DNA of 64,000 nt from Flavobacteriaceae bacterium (lineage in GTDB: Bacteria; Bacteroidota; Bacteroidia; Flavobacteriales; Flavobacteriaceae). Made by a program: the position numbers and the translations under genes. The notes under the pieces are model-generated. The model worked only from the letters and a program-made list of their open reading frames with translations, made no database searches and had not been told where the DNA came from. Positions 29,913-39,624 of the stretch are shown one piece after another (the stretch's first letter is position 1; the number at the start of each line of letters is the position of its first letter). Where the stretch lies: assembly GCA_026709415.1 (NCBI GenBank), contig JAPOSZ010000030.1:235539-299538 (forward strand), given 5' to 3'.

Positions 29913-31924
29913 ACAAAAAACGCATTTACTTCTTGGACTAGTTCAATATAGGAACTTCCATCCTCATTAATTATTTTATATAATGAAGAAATATTTGATT
30001 CCATCATTTTGAATTCATCCCTGGTTAATTCCTTTTCAATAAGTGGAAATAAAACAACTTGTTTTGAAATTTTAGGATAGAACTTTTTGATAATATTTTC
30101 AGAATGTTCCTTATCAAACTTTTGAAGTGGACTATCTACAAATATAGGAAACGAAATACCAGACACCTCTACTAAAGCATTTAATATAGATGTTGCATAT
30201 AACTGTTGTTCACCCTTAGACATTGATTCTTTTTCGATGGTATTACCGTTTTGGTCAAGCAACATAATATCCATGTTATTTTCGAAAAGTTCGATATTAA
30301 CCTTCTCAATAAAATTCGATTTATGCATAAGACTGTTGAGTCCATTTAAAATTGATTTTTCCAATAAATGTTTTTTATCAACTTTGATTCTTTTGGTAAT
30401 GTTACTTAATCTGTCTAGTACTTTTTCAGTTAACAATATTTTTTTCTTGTCATCACCAATTACTTTCTGTTTGTTTTCAATTTCTGAAATTCTTTTTTTG
30501 ATATTTGAAAGATTCTTTGTTGACTCAGAAATGGAGTAAGTTAATTCCCCTTTTTTAATCAATAGGTTTTCAATTTCTTGGTCTATTTCTTCTTTCTGAA
30601 TCCTAAGCTTTTCGTTTATAGGACTTGATTTTTTAGACTCAAAAGATTTTATTTTTCTTTGAATTTTGTTCATTTGAAATCTATTCTCTTTTTCTTCTTC
30701 TAGAATGAATTTGTATCTTTTCGAAAATGAATTTTTAACATTATCGTAAACAGATAATATTCTCCTATTGACTTCGTCAGAAAAATCAAGTAAAAAGCTA
30801 ACGCTTTTGGTTCGATTGATTTTTGAGACTTCCTCTTGGAATGTTTTTATATATCTTGATTTTTTGGCCCCATGAACATCTGATATGGTGTCTTTAAATA
30901 TTTCTAAAATTCTCGTGCGTGTGTTAATATCAAGACTTGAGTTCTTAGACTTCATTTCTGATTTTATCTGCCCAATTAGAATATTGAAAAGTTGATCAGA
31001 AATAATAAAAGGAATAAACTCAAGATGTTCTTTAAGTTTTTTACGAATGACTTTTGATTGATCCGAATGGGACTGGTAATCTTTTTTAATTGATTTAAAT
31101 TCATCTAATGTTATTGAATTTCCTTCTCGAATTAGTTTTTCTTGTAGAGAATCGCTTTTGGATTTCAAATTTTCAATTGAAATTGAAGTATCTGATAGGG
31201 TATCATTAGATAGTTCTAATTCTTTTTCTTTTTTTGTTTTCTCTTCATTTAGTGAAGCCAATTTTTCAAAATCAATTAAAGCTATACAACGCTTTTTCAG
31301 TGTTGAAATAAGAGACTTAAGATTGGATTTTAAATCCTCATACTTTTTTAAACCTAAAACCTCAGAATATGCTTTACTCAGAGATTTAAGTTCTTCTTTT
31401 GTTTTAGCTTCGGCTAATGAAACTATCTTTTCAGAATCGAAAAAGAAAAACTTAGCAATTTCTCGGGGAAGAATAAAATCGTTTATGAACGTTTCATAAC
31501 CAATCTTTTTGGTTAATTCGTTATGGGTCTCGTCAATTAATATTTCAAGTTCTTCTTTGAGTGTTGTTAGATTGAAAGATCTTCTAATTATTATTTTATC
31601 ACAAGGGATTGAGGGTATTAAAATATCTGAAAGCGCAATCTCAACTGAAAGCTTTTTCTTTCTGCTTTGATTTTTGTTGAATTGTTGTCGTAAGTAAGAT
31701 TCATATCCTCCAGAGTTTTTTATTTCTAATCTGTATTTTTCTTCAACTTTGGACATTAACTTTCCATAAAACCCCCAAATCAATGAGGTTAGAATAGAAG
31801 TTTTACCATAACCGTTTTTGCCTGAAATGAGAGTGATGTTTTTATCTGCATCAGAAGTAAAATCTATGACTACTTCATTGTAGTATGATCTAAAATTTGA
31901 TATTTTGATTTTTTTGATAATCAT
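29909..31924 (-). CDS. dndD: DNA phosphorothioation ATPase DndD
   Basis: 671 residues. Walker A is LISGKNGYGKTSILTSLIWG (about 33-52), followed by the DndD-typical FFFDSEKIVSLAEAKTKEEL region. Long coiled coils come next, then the signature MSKGEQQLYATSILNALVEV and Walker B FPIFVDSPLQKFDKEHSENI. DndD supplies ATPase activity in the complex that replaces a non-bridging oxygen of the DNA backbone by sulfur. The gene starts 8 bases after dndC and overlaps dndE by 4. Confidence 0.9.
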   Translation of the reverse strand: MIIKKIKISNFRSYYNEVVIDFTSDADKNITLISGKNGYGKTSILTSLIWGFYGKLMSKVEEKYRLEIKNSGGYESYLRQQFNKNQSRKKKLSVEIALSDILIPSIPCDKIIIRRSFNLTTLKEELEILIDETHNELTKKIGYETFINDFILPREIAKFFFFDSEKIVSLAEAKTKEELKSLSKAYSEVLGLKKYEDLKSNLKSLISTLKKRCIALIDFEKLASLNEEKTKKEKELELSNDTLSDTSISIENLKSKSDSLQEKLIREGNSITLDEFKSIKKDYQSHSDQSKVIRKKLKEHLEFIPFIISDQLFNILIGQIKSEMKSKNSSLDINTRTRILEIFKDTISDVHGAKKSRYIKTFQEEVSKINRTKSVSFLLDFSDEVNRRILSVYDNVKNSFSKRYKFILEEEKENRFQMNKIQRKIKSFESKKSSPINEKLRIQKEEIDQEIENLLIKKGELTYSISESTKNLSNIKKRISEIENKQKVIGDDKKKILLTEKVLDRLSNITKRIKVDKKHLLEKSILNGLNSLMHKSNFIEKVNIELFENNMDIMLLDQNGNTIEKESMSKGEQQLYATSILNALVEVSGISFPIFVDSPLQKFDKEHSENIIKKFYPKISKQVVLFPLIEKELTRDEFKMMESNISSLYKIINEDGSSYIELVQEVNAFFV

Positions 31925-31932
31925 AAATACAA

Positions 31933-33276
31933 CTAATCGATTTTAGATTCTATTAATTTTTCAATCTCATTGTTCAGTCCATAGTTCGAAACTAACAAAG
32001 ACTTTGATTCTTGAATGGAAATGAGATTATCTATTAATCTATAAAGATTGAGATCAGCTTCACATTCTTCTTTTAATATTTTTCTCTCGATTTTGCTGAT
32101 TGATTTGAAGTTGTTTGTTATTAATTCTATGCCATAGACTTCTTTGTACAAATCTGTTACTGTTTTATTAAAGAACAAATCTCTATTCCATAATACTTGA
32201 ATAGCAATCAATTCTTGATTTGATATGAGATTAATTTCGGGTTTACTTAACTGAACTTTTTTCTGAACTTCAAGTAGCCTCTTTAAAACGGAGTACCTAT
32301 ATTCTGGAGTATAATTTCCTTGATTTACCCCATCTTCTGAAACGGAAACTTGACCATTTCTTCTTGTTGATCGTCTATTAAATCCTTCATTTCTCTCATT
32401 TTGGAGTTGATTTCTGAATGTTAATAGGGGAGTTAACCACGATTGACCATTATCAATTAGTGAAGACATTGATTTGTCTTTTTGTACAACGGTACATGTC
32501 CAGCACCCAAACCTACTTTGACCACAACTTTTATGTTCCTTTGATGTTACAACAGTCGGACATTCATAATCATCTGAATTTGCATCAGCATAAATCCTAA
32601 ATAAGATTGAATTGTCAAAATTCCAAGGAGAAGGAAATGTATTGATAATGTACCAAATTTCTTCTAGTTGTAATTCCTTTATTGGTGAATAGGTCATAGT
32701 ATTTGGAGAGGAATTATGTGGAGATAACCTTTGATTTTTTACTTCATGTTTTTTAATGGATCTTTCTCGATTTTTGCTTTCATCATATCTAGTCCCTAGT
32801 AATACTATAGCTTCTCCTTTTTCATCAACTTGGTTGTGTAAAAAATTAGCCGTTGGTCTAATTTTTAATCTATCTGTACACCATCGAAATGTATTATTTG
32901 GAACAGGATAACCTCTCCCAATGACGTTAATCCAAAATGTCTCATCAAGTTTTGGTGAAGTTTTTTTGATAAATATTGGAAGATTCTGTTCTAATGCTGA
33001 TTTTTCGATATACGATAAAACGTCGTCAACATAATTTGAAATTATGGGATTTTCCACTAAGGTATCATTGCAAACTACGTAGATATCTCTTTTGAATTTA
33101 TAATTTGGAGTAGATTCTTTCAACCTATTTAGGCACATCCATACCAAAGTCAATAGAACGGTAGAGTCTTTCCCCCCGCTAAACCCGATAATCCAAGATC
33201 TTGATGATTTATCTGAAAACTCATATTGGTCAATAAGTTCGGTTATTATTTTATCAATTCTCTTAGGAATTTTCAT
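31933..33276 (-). CDS. dndC: DNA phosphorothioation protein DndC (PAPS-reductase-like)
   Basis: 447 residues. The PP-loop IIGFSGGKDSTVLLTLVWMC (about 29-48) binds and adenylates, as in PAPS reductases. The cysteine cluster SCGQSRFGCWTCTVVQKDKS, with a preceding ECPTV Cys, is the DndC iron-sulfur site. DndC activates the DNA backbone for sulfur insertion, receiving sulfur from a cysteine desulfurase (DndA or IscS). No dndA is in this window. It is the first of the tight dndCDE run; 150 bases separate it from the DUF262 gene upstream. Confidence 0.93.
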   Translation of the reverse strand: MKIPKRIDKIITELIDQYEFSDKSSRSWIIGFSGGKDSTVLLTLVWMCLNRLKESTPNYKFKRDIYVVCNDTLVENPIISNYVDDVLSYIEKSALEQNLPIFIKKTSPKLDETFWINVIGRGYPVPNNTFRWCTDRLKIRPTANFLHNQVDEKGEAIVLLGTRYDESKNRERSIKKHEVKNQRLSPHNSSPNTMTYSPIKELQLEEIWYIINTFPSPWNFDNSILFRIYADANSDDYECPTVVTSKEHKSCGQSRFGCWTCTVVQKDKSMSSLIDNGQSWLTPLLTFRNQLQNERNEGFNRRSTRRNGQVSVSEDGVNQGNYTPEYRYSVLKRLLEVQKKVQLSKPEINLISNQELIAIQVLWNRDLFFNKTVTDLYKEVYGIELITNNFKSISKIERKILKEECEADLNLYRLIDNLISIQESKSLLVSNYGLNNEIEKLIESKID

Positions 33277-33426
33277 TTTTTTGTGTACAAGTTTCTATTG
33301 CGATTTGGACTAAGTCAAGATGTTCAACTTTATTTTCTTTTTCGGATAAATACTTTTTATGTCATTAAAACCTATCACGATTTATATCGATTCTCAGTTA
33401 ATATGATCTATCAGCTCATACAAAAT

Positions 33427-35658
33427 TTACTTTCTTTGAGCATTAACAATTTCAATCGACAATGAATTTTCTGAAATTTTAAGTTTTTCAAATGCTGTAA
33501 CCAAATGATTTATCTTTTTCGATATGGCATAATTTGTATTTATAGAATATTTATTATCTAAAGGTTTTATCCCCTTAATATTTGCACAGAAATCACTTTC
33601 TTTGATGTTAAAATTATTTTTCTCTGATGTTAGAATTAAAAGTTCATCTTTATGATTTTTAAATAAGAAACGAAATACTTCAAGATACAAAGAATTCCAG
33701 TTAGTACAACTCTTTTCATCATCATTCAATCGAAACGAATTAATTTTTAGGTCCTTAACTCCACTGCCCAATTCAATAAGTTTCTCTAATGAGTACCAAT
33801 TACGAAACCCGTAGTCAGGCCATATTTTTATAGCTATATCAAAAAGATGAGTAGCTCTATCTTGGATTTGATTTTGATTCCAATTTTCAATGTTATCAAA
33901 GTATCGATTTATTGAGTATCGGGATTCGCCATTTAGGTATTTTTCTTTTTTAAAAGAAAATGGTTTATCAGACATTTCACTATTGTCTGAAGGTGGTGCA
34001 ATAGTGACATTTCCTATACAATTCATCCAATTATCTTTGACCTCTCTCCATTTACTCTTTCCCCCTAATTCTTCAATCCATTCTGGAATTTCCTTACCTT
34101 TTCTTAAACTATTAGGCATTATATGTTCACGTGTTAATGCCATACTAATAAAAAATGCGAATCGCATTTCATCAGTTTCTTCAGACTTACGACTTTGTTC
34201 AAGTTCAATGCATTTAATAATAAATGTCTGAACTGAAGCTTTTTCAATTTGTTTGTGTACAAAATTTTGCTTAAAAATATTATCGTTTGGAAATGAATAA
34301 TTTCTGCCATTACTTGAAAGTTTTCTTTGAAAGCTTTCAACGTATGGATACTTATCTTTGCTAATCTCACTATGCATTTTAGCATATAGTCCTGGAAGAT
34401 ATTTACCTACCTGTACTACTCCACAAACTTGTAATCTTACATAGTGGCTTTCAATAATTTTGAGTAAATCTAAGAAATCATCCTCACTAATAGGTAACAA
34501 CTTTTCAGAAGAATTTGGATTGTTGTTTCTTTTGTATTTGTGATATGCTCCTAAAAGGAAAGAGTAAGGTGAGTTAAATTTTTTATCTACACTTTTTAAT
34601 TTACAAAGTGGAAGTCTTAATCTAGGACTTGGATTTTTTTCAGGTTTAATAGCTAATTCTAAATAATATTCAGCGTTTGTAATTACTTGATTAAATAAAT
34701 ATTCTTCTCCTGTTGGGTTTTCATCACATGAATTAAACCACTCTAAATATTCTAATTGATTCTCGTTAAAAGTGGCAGTGGTTTCATCTTGTGATTCATA
34801 TCCTTTGAGAATCTTTAATTCTTTTTCAAACCAATCTTTAAATTTGAAATAAGGTTCAATTCCACTTTTTTCATCAAATGTGTTTTCAGTCTTCAAACCA
34901 ATATAACTGAACATAAAGTTACGGAGCTTATCGATATTTTCACCATATTTACGTTCCATGGGGAGCCAATTTTTATCATACATCTCATCCCTTTTTTGAC
35001 TATTTAATTTCATTAGAAGGAAATTGCGGATGGTATCATAAATTTCCAAGTCTTTTCCAGTTGTATTTAAAGATTCAAATACTTCATGAGGATCGTCTTT
35101 TTCACTTTCTAATCCAATATCTACAACCCACAGTTTTTTTAGTCCCTGAAAAAATTTAATACGTTCTTTATCTTTATTAATTCTGTTGAAAAATTCATTG
35201 AAACAAATTGATAAAGGATGTTTTTTAGACTCTCTATGGACATCTTGATTTTCTAAAATAGCTTGAAATTCATTATTGTCTAATTTGGTTAGTATCAATC
35301 TTGGTTGAGTTTGGTTTGAGGTTTTAAAACCCAAATATTCCAATATTTTTGAATCATGAATTAAATCATGTTTATGTAAAGCACATAAAAAAAGAAAAAT
35401 TGTGGTTATTCTTTGTTGCCCATCAATTAATTCTAATTTATCGAATCCCCTTGATTGTGAATCATGTATGATATTGTATACAATAACACCAAGAAAGTGT
35501 TGTTTGGAATCCTCTTTAGACACATTTTTAATGTCATCGTAAATTTTATTCCAATGTCGTTTATTCCAACTATAACGCCTTTGAAAGTTTGGTATTATAA
35601 ATTGCCTTCCAAGTAAAAATTCAAGTATTGACTTTCTTTTATTTTCTTTAGCAGCCAT
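33427..35658 (-). CDS. DUF262/DUF1524 protein of the GmrSD/SspE type
   Basis: 743 residues. The N-terminal DUF262 has IPNFQRRYSWNKRHWNKIYD (about 18-37) and ELIDGQQRITTIFLFLCALH (about 77-96), a ParB-like NTPase site. The C-terminal part has an HNH-type DUF1524: REHIMPNSL (about residue 510) and WMNCIGNVTIAP. In SspE, proteins of this design sense phosphorothioate DNA and nick foreign DNA; in GmrSD they cut modified phage DNA. Here it sits directly upstream of dndC on the same strand, where dndB usually lies. A restriction role tied to the modification is inferred. Confidence 0.85.
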   Translation of the reverse strand: MAAKENKRKSILEFLLGRQFIIPNFQRRYSWNKRHWNKIYDDIKNVSKEDSKQHFLGVIVYNIIHDSQSRGFDKLELIDGQQRITTIFLFLCALHKHDLIHDSKILEYLGFKTSNQTQPRLILTKLDNNEFQAILENQDVHRESKKHPLSICFNEFFNRINKDKERIKFFQGLKKLWVVDIGLESEKDDPHEVFESLNTTGKDLEIYDTIRNFLLMKLNSQKRDEMYDKNWLPMERKYGENIDKLRNFMFSYIGLKTENTFDEKSGIEPYFKFKDWFEKELKILKGYESQDETTATFNENQLEYLEWFNSCDENPTGEEYLFNQVITNAEYYLELAIKPEKNPSPRLRLPLCKLKSVDKKFNSPYSFLLGAYHKYKRNNNPNSSEKLLPISEDDFLDLLKIIESHYVRLQVCGVVQVGKYLPGLYAKMHSEISKDKYPYVESFQRKLSSNGRNYSFPNDNIFKQNFVHKQIEKASVQTFIIKCIELEQSRKSEETDEMRFAFFISMALTREHIMPNSLRKGKEIPEWIEELGGKSKWREVKDNWMNCIGNVTIAPPSDNSEMSDKPFSFKKEKYLNGESRYSINRYFDNIENWNQNQIQDRATHLFDIAIKIWPDYGFRNWYSLEKLIELGSGVKDLKINSFRLNDDEKSCTNWNSLYLEVFRFLFKNHKDELLILTSEKNNFNIKESDFCANIKGIKPLDNKYSINTNYAISKKINHLVTAFEKLKISENSLSIEIVNAQRK

Positions 35659-36339
35659 TTTACCAAGATTATAATTTACAGTAGAATATTTAAATGAAAA
35701 ATCTCCTTTTCTATAAAAAATAGTGTATTCAATTTGATGTATAAGGGTTTAAGGTCAATTTTGGCCAAAAATGATAGTTGATTATCTAATTTTGATTGTG
35801 TTCAAAATCTATTATTCAGTTGTTTGAACCATTTCAATATATATTCCGTAAAAGAATATTTTGAATTAAAAAAGGATGATTTTAATTTTAACATGGGAGA
35901 ATGGAAATCAACTAAAACAAAAATAACATCAAGGATATAATAATGCATAGACTGTTAAAATATTTGGTTCTATCTTGATGTAATTGGGTTTTGTTATTTT
36001 GTGACTAAGTTAAATACTTTCTATTGATGATGATTTTTCTTTGATAGAGCTAAATTGATAAAGTTGAATTTATGAATAAAGGATTTTTAGATTCCAAGTA
36101 TCAATCACTTGGGCTAATTCTGATTGGGTGATTGGTGCCACCAAATTTCACTAGTATAAGGGTAATATCAATATTTATGTTGCGCTAGATACCGGAACAT
36201 GGCATCAAGTGATTCTGTAAGGTTCACCAAAAATAGAAAGATTCTAAAATATAGTTTAAGAGCCATATTTAATTGAATTGCAAATAGTTAACCTATAAAA
36301 AGAGCAGACTTTCAGAAACGCAGATCATCAGTATCTTAT
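35659..36339. other. Intergenic, no gene seen
   Basis: About 680 very AT-rich bases between the divergent end of the defence island and IS debris. I find no convincing open frame, RNA gene or repeat. The first 100 bases must hold the promoter of the DUF262 gene. Confidence 0.4.
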
Positions 36340-37275
36340 CCCTCCAATAGGAGGGAAAAACGCTGAGTGAGTTATGCTAAGAGTATCGCATCAGTTCCTC
36401 GACCTTCTATCATTGGAAATCCAAGGTTGGAGGTATGAACTAGAACTAATGAAAGATTCTGAGACGGACCAAAGAGGAATAATCTCAGTTCAAGCTTATG
36501 ATTACCAATCTTACTTAGGAGCTTGATGCATGAAAACGTTTATTGGAAAAAATGATCAAGCCTGTTGATCCATATCATTGAGTTTATCGATATATCACTA
36601 TCGATTCACAATGCCTACAATCAATGATTATATCAAGGCACTATGGAATTTATTCAATCAAGAAGATTTTACCGATGGATTTCGGAAGATGGTTCATCAT
36701 CTTCGTTTGATGACTAAGGAGACATGGAACCACAAACGCATCTATCGATTGACTATGGGATTTGGATTGAATTTGCCGGAGGAAAGTCAAATGAAGAGGG
36801 CTAAAACGAGTCACCTCCCTGCTACAGTAGATTGTCATATCACATGGAGTGCTGATTTCATGCACGATATACTGTTTTGTGGAAAGAGCTTTCGAGTCTT
36901 CAATGTAATGGATGATTATCGAGAAGAATTGCTTTGCAGTATGGATAAATCATTGAACTCGGAACAGATCATACAAGAATGGGATGCGTTGATTCAATGG
37001 TGAAGAAAATCACGGATTATCCGAGTAGAGTTTATTACTCATCATTTCAAAGATTGGGTAAAAAAGGAAGATTGGTATTGGTTATATCCAACTTGGAACA
37101 CCCACACAGAATGCATCGATGGAACGCTTTAATAGTTCGATGCCAAAGGAAGTATAGGATACCACTATTTTTGAATCTCTTGAGAAGGCTAGAGAAATCA
37201 CCATACAGTGGTGATGGCGATATAATAACTTACGTCCGCATGCTGTTCTGAAAAAACTGACCCTGTGGCATTTTT
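36340..37275 (+). mobile_element. Decayed IS3-family element
   Basis: An OrfA-like end reads EYRISSSTFYHWKSKVGGMN then a stop near 36395-36450. The OrfB part reads HKRIYRLTMGFGLNLPEESQ, then WSADFMHDILFCGKSFRVFN and VMDDYREELLCSMDKSLNSE, the IS3 integrase core with the first two Asp of DDE. Beyond about 37000 other frames spell PGTPTQN, MERFNSS, then FESLEKAREITIQW and RYNNLRPHAVLKKLTPVAF. Several frameshifts and stops make it inactive. Ends were not located. Confidence 0.7.
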
Positions 37276-37687
37276 GAGCTATCGTGGGAAATATAGATTT
37301 CCCACGATGAATACAGACAATAAAGAAAAAAACTATTTTTTGAAGATCTTCGGTTTAGGAGAGTAGAACAATGCTTAAGATAATCGATGGCATGTCAAGA
37401 CGGTAACTATAACTAAGGCAAGCATATATCATTATGGTTGAAGAATTATTTCCCTATGTTTCATTAATCCACCATCGATTCCATTTAATTGAAGAACTCA
37501 ATAAAGTCATCGTCTTTATCTATCGATGGGAGGAAAAAATTCGTCTTGAATTAACATACGGTCGGTATGCTATTCTGAAATCCCTAGAAAAAAGAACCAA
37601 AAATAAGAAGAAGTGTCTTCAAAGCTATTCAAGAGTTGAATCTCCATGTCTGTCGAGCGTATAAGCATCGAGAAGATTTCAAGACTA

Positions 37688-37693
37688 TATTTA
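37688..37693. repeat. Target-site duplication, left copy
   Basis: TATTTA directly abuts the left inverted end of the GC-rich IS; the same hexamer abuts the right end at 39171-39176. Deleting one copy with the IS restores the frame of the interrupted ISL3-like transposase. Confidence 0.7.
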
Positions 37694-39170
37694 GTCGCTC
37701 CTTAAAAAGTTTTTTTTACGGGCTATGATGCGATGCGTTTTCTTATCCAAGCTCTTGGAACTGAAAATGGAGAGCCTTTGAAAAAGCAAAAAAGAACATC
37801 TTGGATGAGTTGTTCCATGAATTTCTTTCCATGCCATCCCGTAGCATCCAAAGAGGTATTGATGGCGGGGGACGGGGCACCCATCAAATCGTTTTCTTGC
37901 AGGCGATGTTCTGTTTTGAGATGGCCCATCAGTGGCTCCATAGCGACTCTGCGTCGGCACTTGTTCCTTTTCTTTTGTTTTTGATACGGTGTGTGGCTTT
38001 TCATCGATTTTCCAGGAAGGGATATCTTGGCATGGCCTCTCGGACGTTTTCCCCGTCCTCCTCGATCAACCACGAGTTCTTTGGGAGCCTGGCCGACAAC
38101 CAATGGATGTTGTTCCCATAAGGGTTGGATGGTCTGACGATCATGGGGTTCTCTTCAAAAGCACCGATGGCTGTGAGGATCATGGTTTGGCCCCCAGTGG
38201 CCATCTAGCTCGCCTTCTTTCCGAATGCATCTTTTTGATGGGCCTGGCCTTTGGCCATGCAAGCCGTGAATGGCAGACACCTTGCTTTGATCGGTTCGTT
38301 TTGGATTGATGATGCGTTGGTCTCAATCCAGCTCTTTTCGGTATCGGTCTTTTGGTTGCGGATCTCCTTTCCGTTGGCGTTCTCGGACCTGTCTCCCCGC
38401 TAAGGTCTTGAGTTTGGAGGTGGGCTTTTGGAGCTCGTCGAGGATCTTTTCCATGGAAGGTTGGACGCACCAGTTCTTGGGAGGCTTTGGCATCGGTTTG
38501 TCGTTGAATGACCTTTTCTTTTTGAGCTCTTTTGTGGCCATTGTCCAAGACCTCTTGACTCCACTTGGCATCGGTCGGAAAGGGCACCTTGTTGCCTTGT
38601 ACGGGCGTATCCGATCAGACCGTCGATGATGCCTTGTTGCTTTCTTTTGGATGCCGTGGCACCGAAGAAACAACGATTTTTTCAATGCCTTGTTGCCCCA
38701 TCCGTTTTCTCATAGGACTCCAGTCAGAAGGAGCACGAGGCGGTTCCTATTGCATGACATTCGAGCCAGTGACGTACGGCATGGTGGGATTTGCAACCCA
38801 TGGCTCCATGAGCGGCTCATCGCCCAGATGGTCAAGACGTTTCCATAGCAAACAACCCACCAGCACACCCATGGGCTTGGCTAGACGGCCCTTGGGGGGC
38901 AAACAAGGAACCCAAGGCGTTTTCAAAAAAAGCCCCATCCATGGCATCAGCAAGCCATTGGATGCTCCGTTGGGGGTTGCGAATCACCTTCCATGTAGCA
39001 TCAAAGAATGGGGGCTGTTTTGGCGTTACTTTTTGGATCATTATCTGAAAGGTTTTCAGGCCAAGAGACGCATTTCCTGACCGATTTTATAACCCTATAA
39101 CCCATAGGATACCTTCAATCCCGCTAAATAAAAGGACTGGAGGTTCCTTTTGAATTTTTTAAGGAGCGAC
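37694..39170 (-). mobile_element. GC-rich IS (IS5/IS1182-like) with inverted ends and 6-bp target duplication
   Basis: Ends are GTCGCTCCTTAAAAA at 37694 and its reverse complement TTTTTAAGGAGCGAC ending at 39170. TATTTA flanks both sides (37688-37693 and 39171-39176). The 1477-bp body is clearly richer in G+C than its surroundings, which suggests recent arrival from another genome. It carries one transposase gene on the minus strand, broken into several frames. The family is uncertain: coding resemblance is to IS5/IS1182-type DDE transposases, while a 6-bp duplication is unusual for IS5. Confidence 0.75.
37723..39060 (-). pseudogene. Frameshifted DDE transposase of the GC-rich IS
   Basis: Reading 39060 to 37723 on the minus strand, successive frames give IRNPQRSIQWLADAMDGAFF, then KGRLAKPMGVLVGCLLWKRL with GDEPLMEPWVANP, then VPFPTDAKWSQEVLDNGHK, and last PKELVVDRGGRGKRPRG with CRRRVAMEPLMGHLKTEHRL. 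These are the N-terminal, central (TTVQEKNxxFPTDAKL-like) and C-terminal (E of DDE) parts of an IS5/IS1182-type transposase. At least three frame changes make it non-functional even though the element ends are intact. Confidence 0.65.
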
Positions 39171-39176
39171 TATTTA
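39171..39176. repeat. Target-site duplication, right copy
   Basis: TATTTA, identical to 37688-37693, directly after the right inverted end of the GC-rich IS. Confidence 0.7.
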
Positions 39177-39624
39177 ACTGCACTCATGTTAAAGAAACCA
39201 TCGGATACGTTACTTTATGGGCCGAGAGTGTCCTCAATGAAATCATGATCCATATTTTCCTAAGACATATCAAAGGCCTGATTCGTGCACTTGTTTTTGA
39301 ATAATCCAATTTCAGAGTGGAACGATTGAATGGAAAAATACAAGAAGTTATGCCCATCGCTATAGGGTTTCGAAACTTTAACAATTTTAGGAGTTCTGTG
39401 TTGTTCCACTGTAGGAATTTAGATTTCTATCCACACTTATCGGGTAAAGATCTTATATATTGTTCTCCAATCATATAAAAACTCTGAAAAAACAAGGATA
39501 TAGACAAAAAATAAATTTAAACTTGTAGTTGCACTAAGAGAGCGTAATAAAATGTGAAATAAAGAATTTAGATTAGGTTAAACAGTTTAACTTTAATAGC
39601 AGATAATCGTTTTAAAATCAGACA

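Larger units (their letters stand above)
37434..39440 (+). mobile_element. ISL3-like (ISAon1-type) transposase remnant, split by a second IS
   Basis: The left part (37434-37693) reads HHRFHLIEELNKVIVFIYRW, then after a frame change AIQELNLHVCRAYKHREDFK. The right part (39171-39440) reads CTHVKETIGYVTLWAESVLN, a stop, then VERLNGKIQEVMPIAIGFRN and a tail ending LDFYPHL. This is the C-terminal third of a DDE transposase of the ISL3 type. Removing the GC-rich insert and one TATTTA copy rejoins the two parts in frame (DFKTIFNCTHVKE). Already dead before or since the insertion. Confidence 0.65.

Noticed and set aside
33427..35658. Calling the gene upstream of dndC dndB
   Set aside because: It has DUF262 (DGQQR) and HNH-type DUF1524 motifs, not the DGQHR-type DndB layout, and it is twice the usual DndB length.
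37733..39080. Several long plus-strand frames inside the GC-rich IS as genes
   Set aside because: GC-rich DNA gives long random frames; only the minus strand shows transposase similarity, in successive frames.
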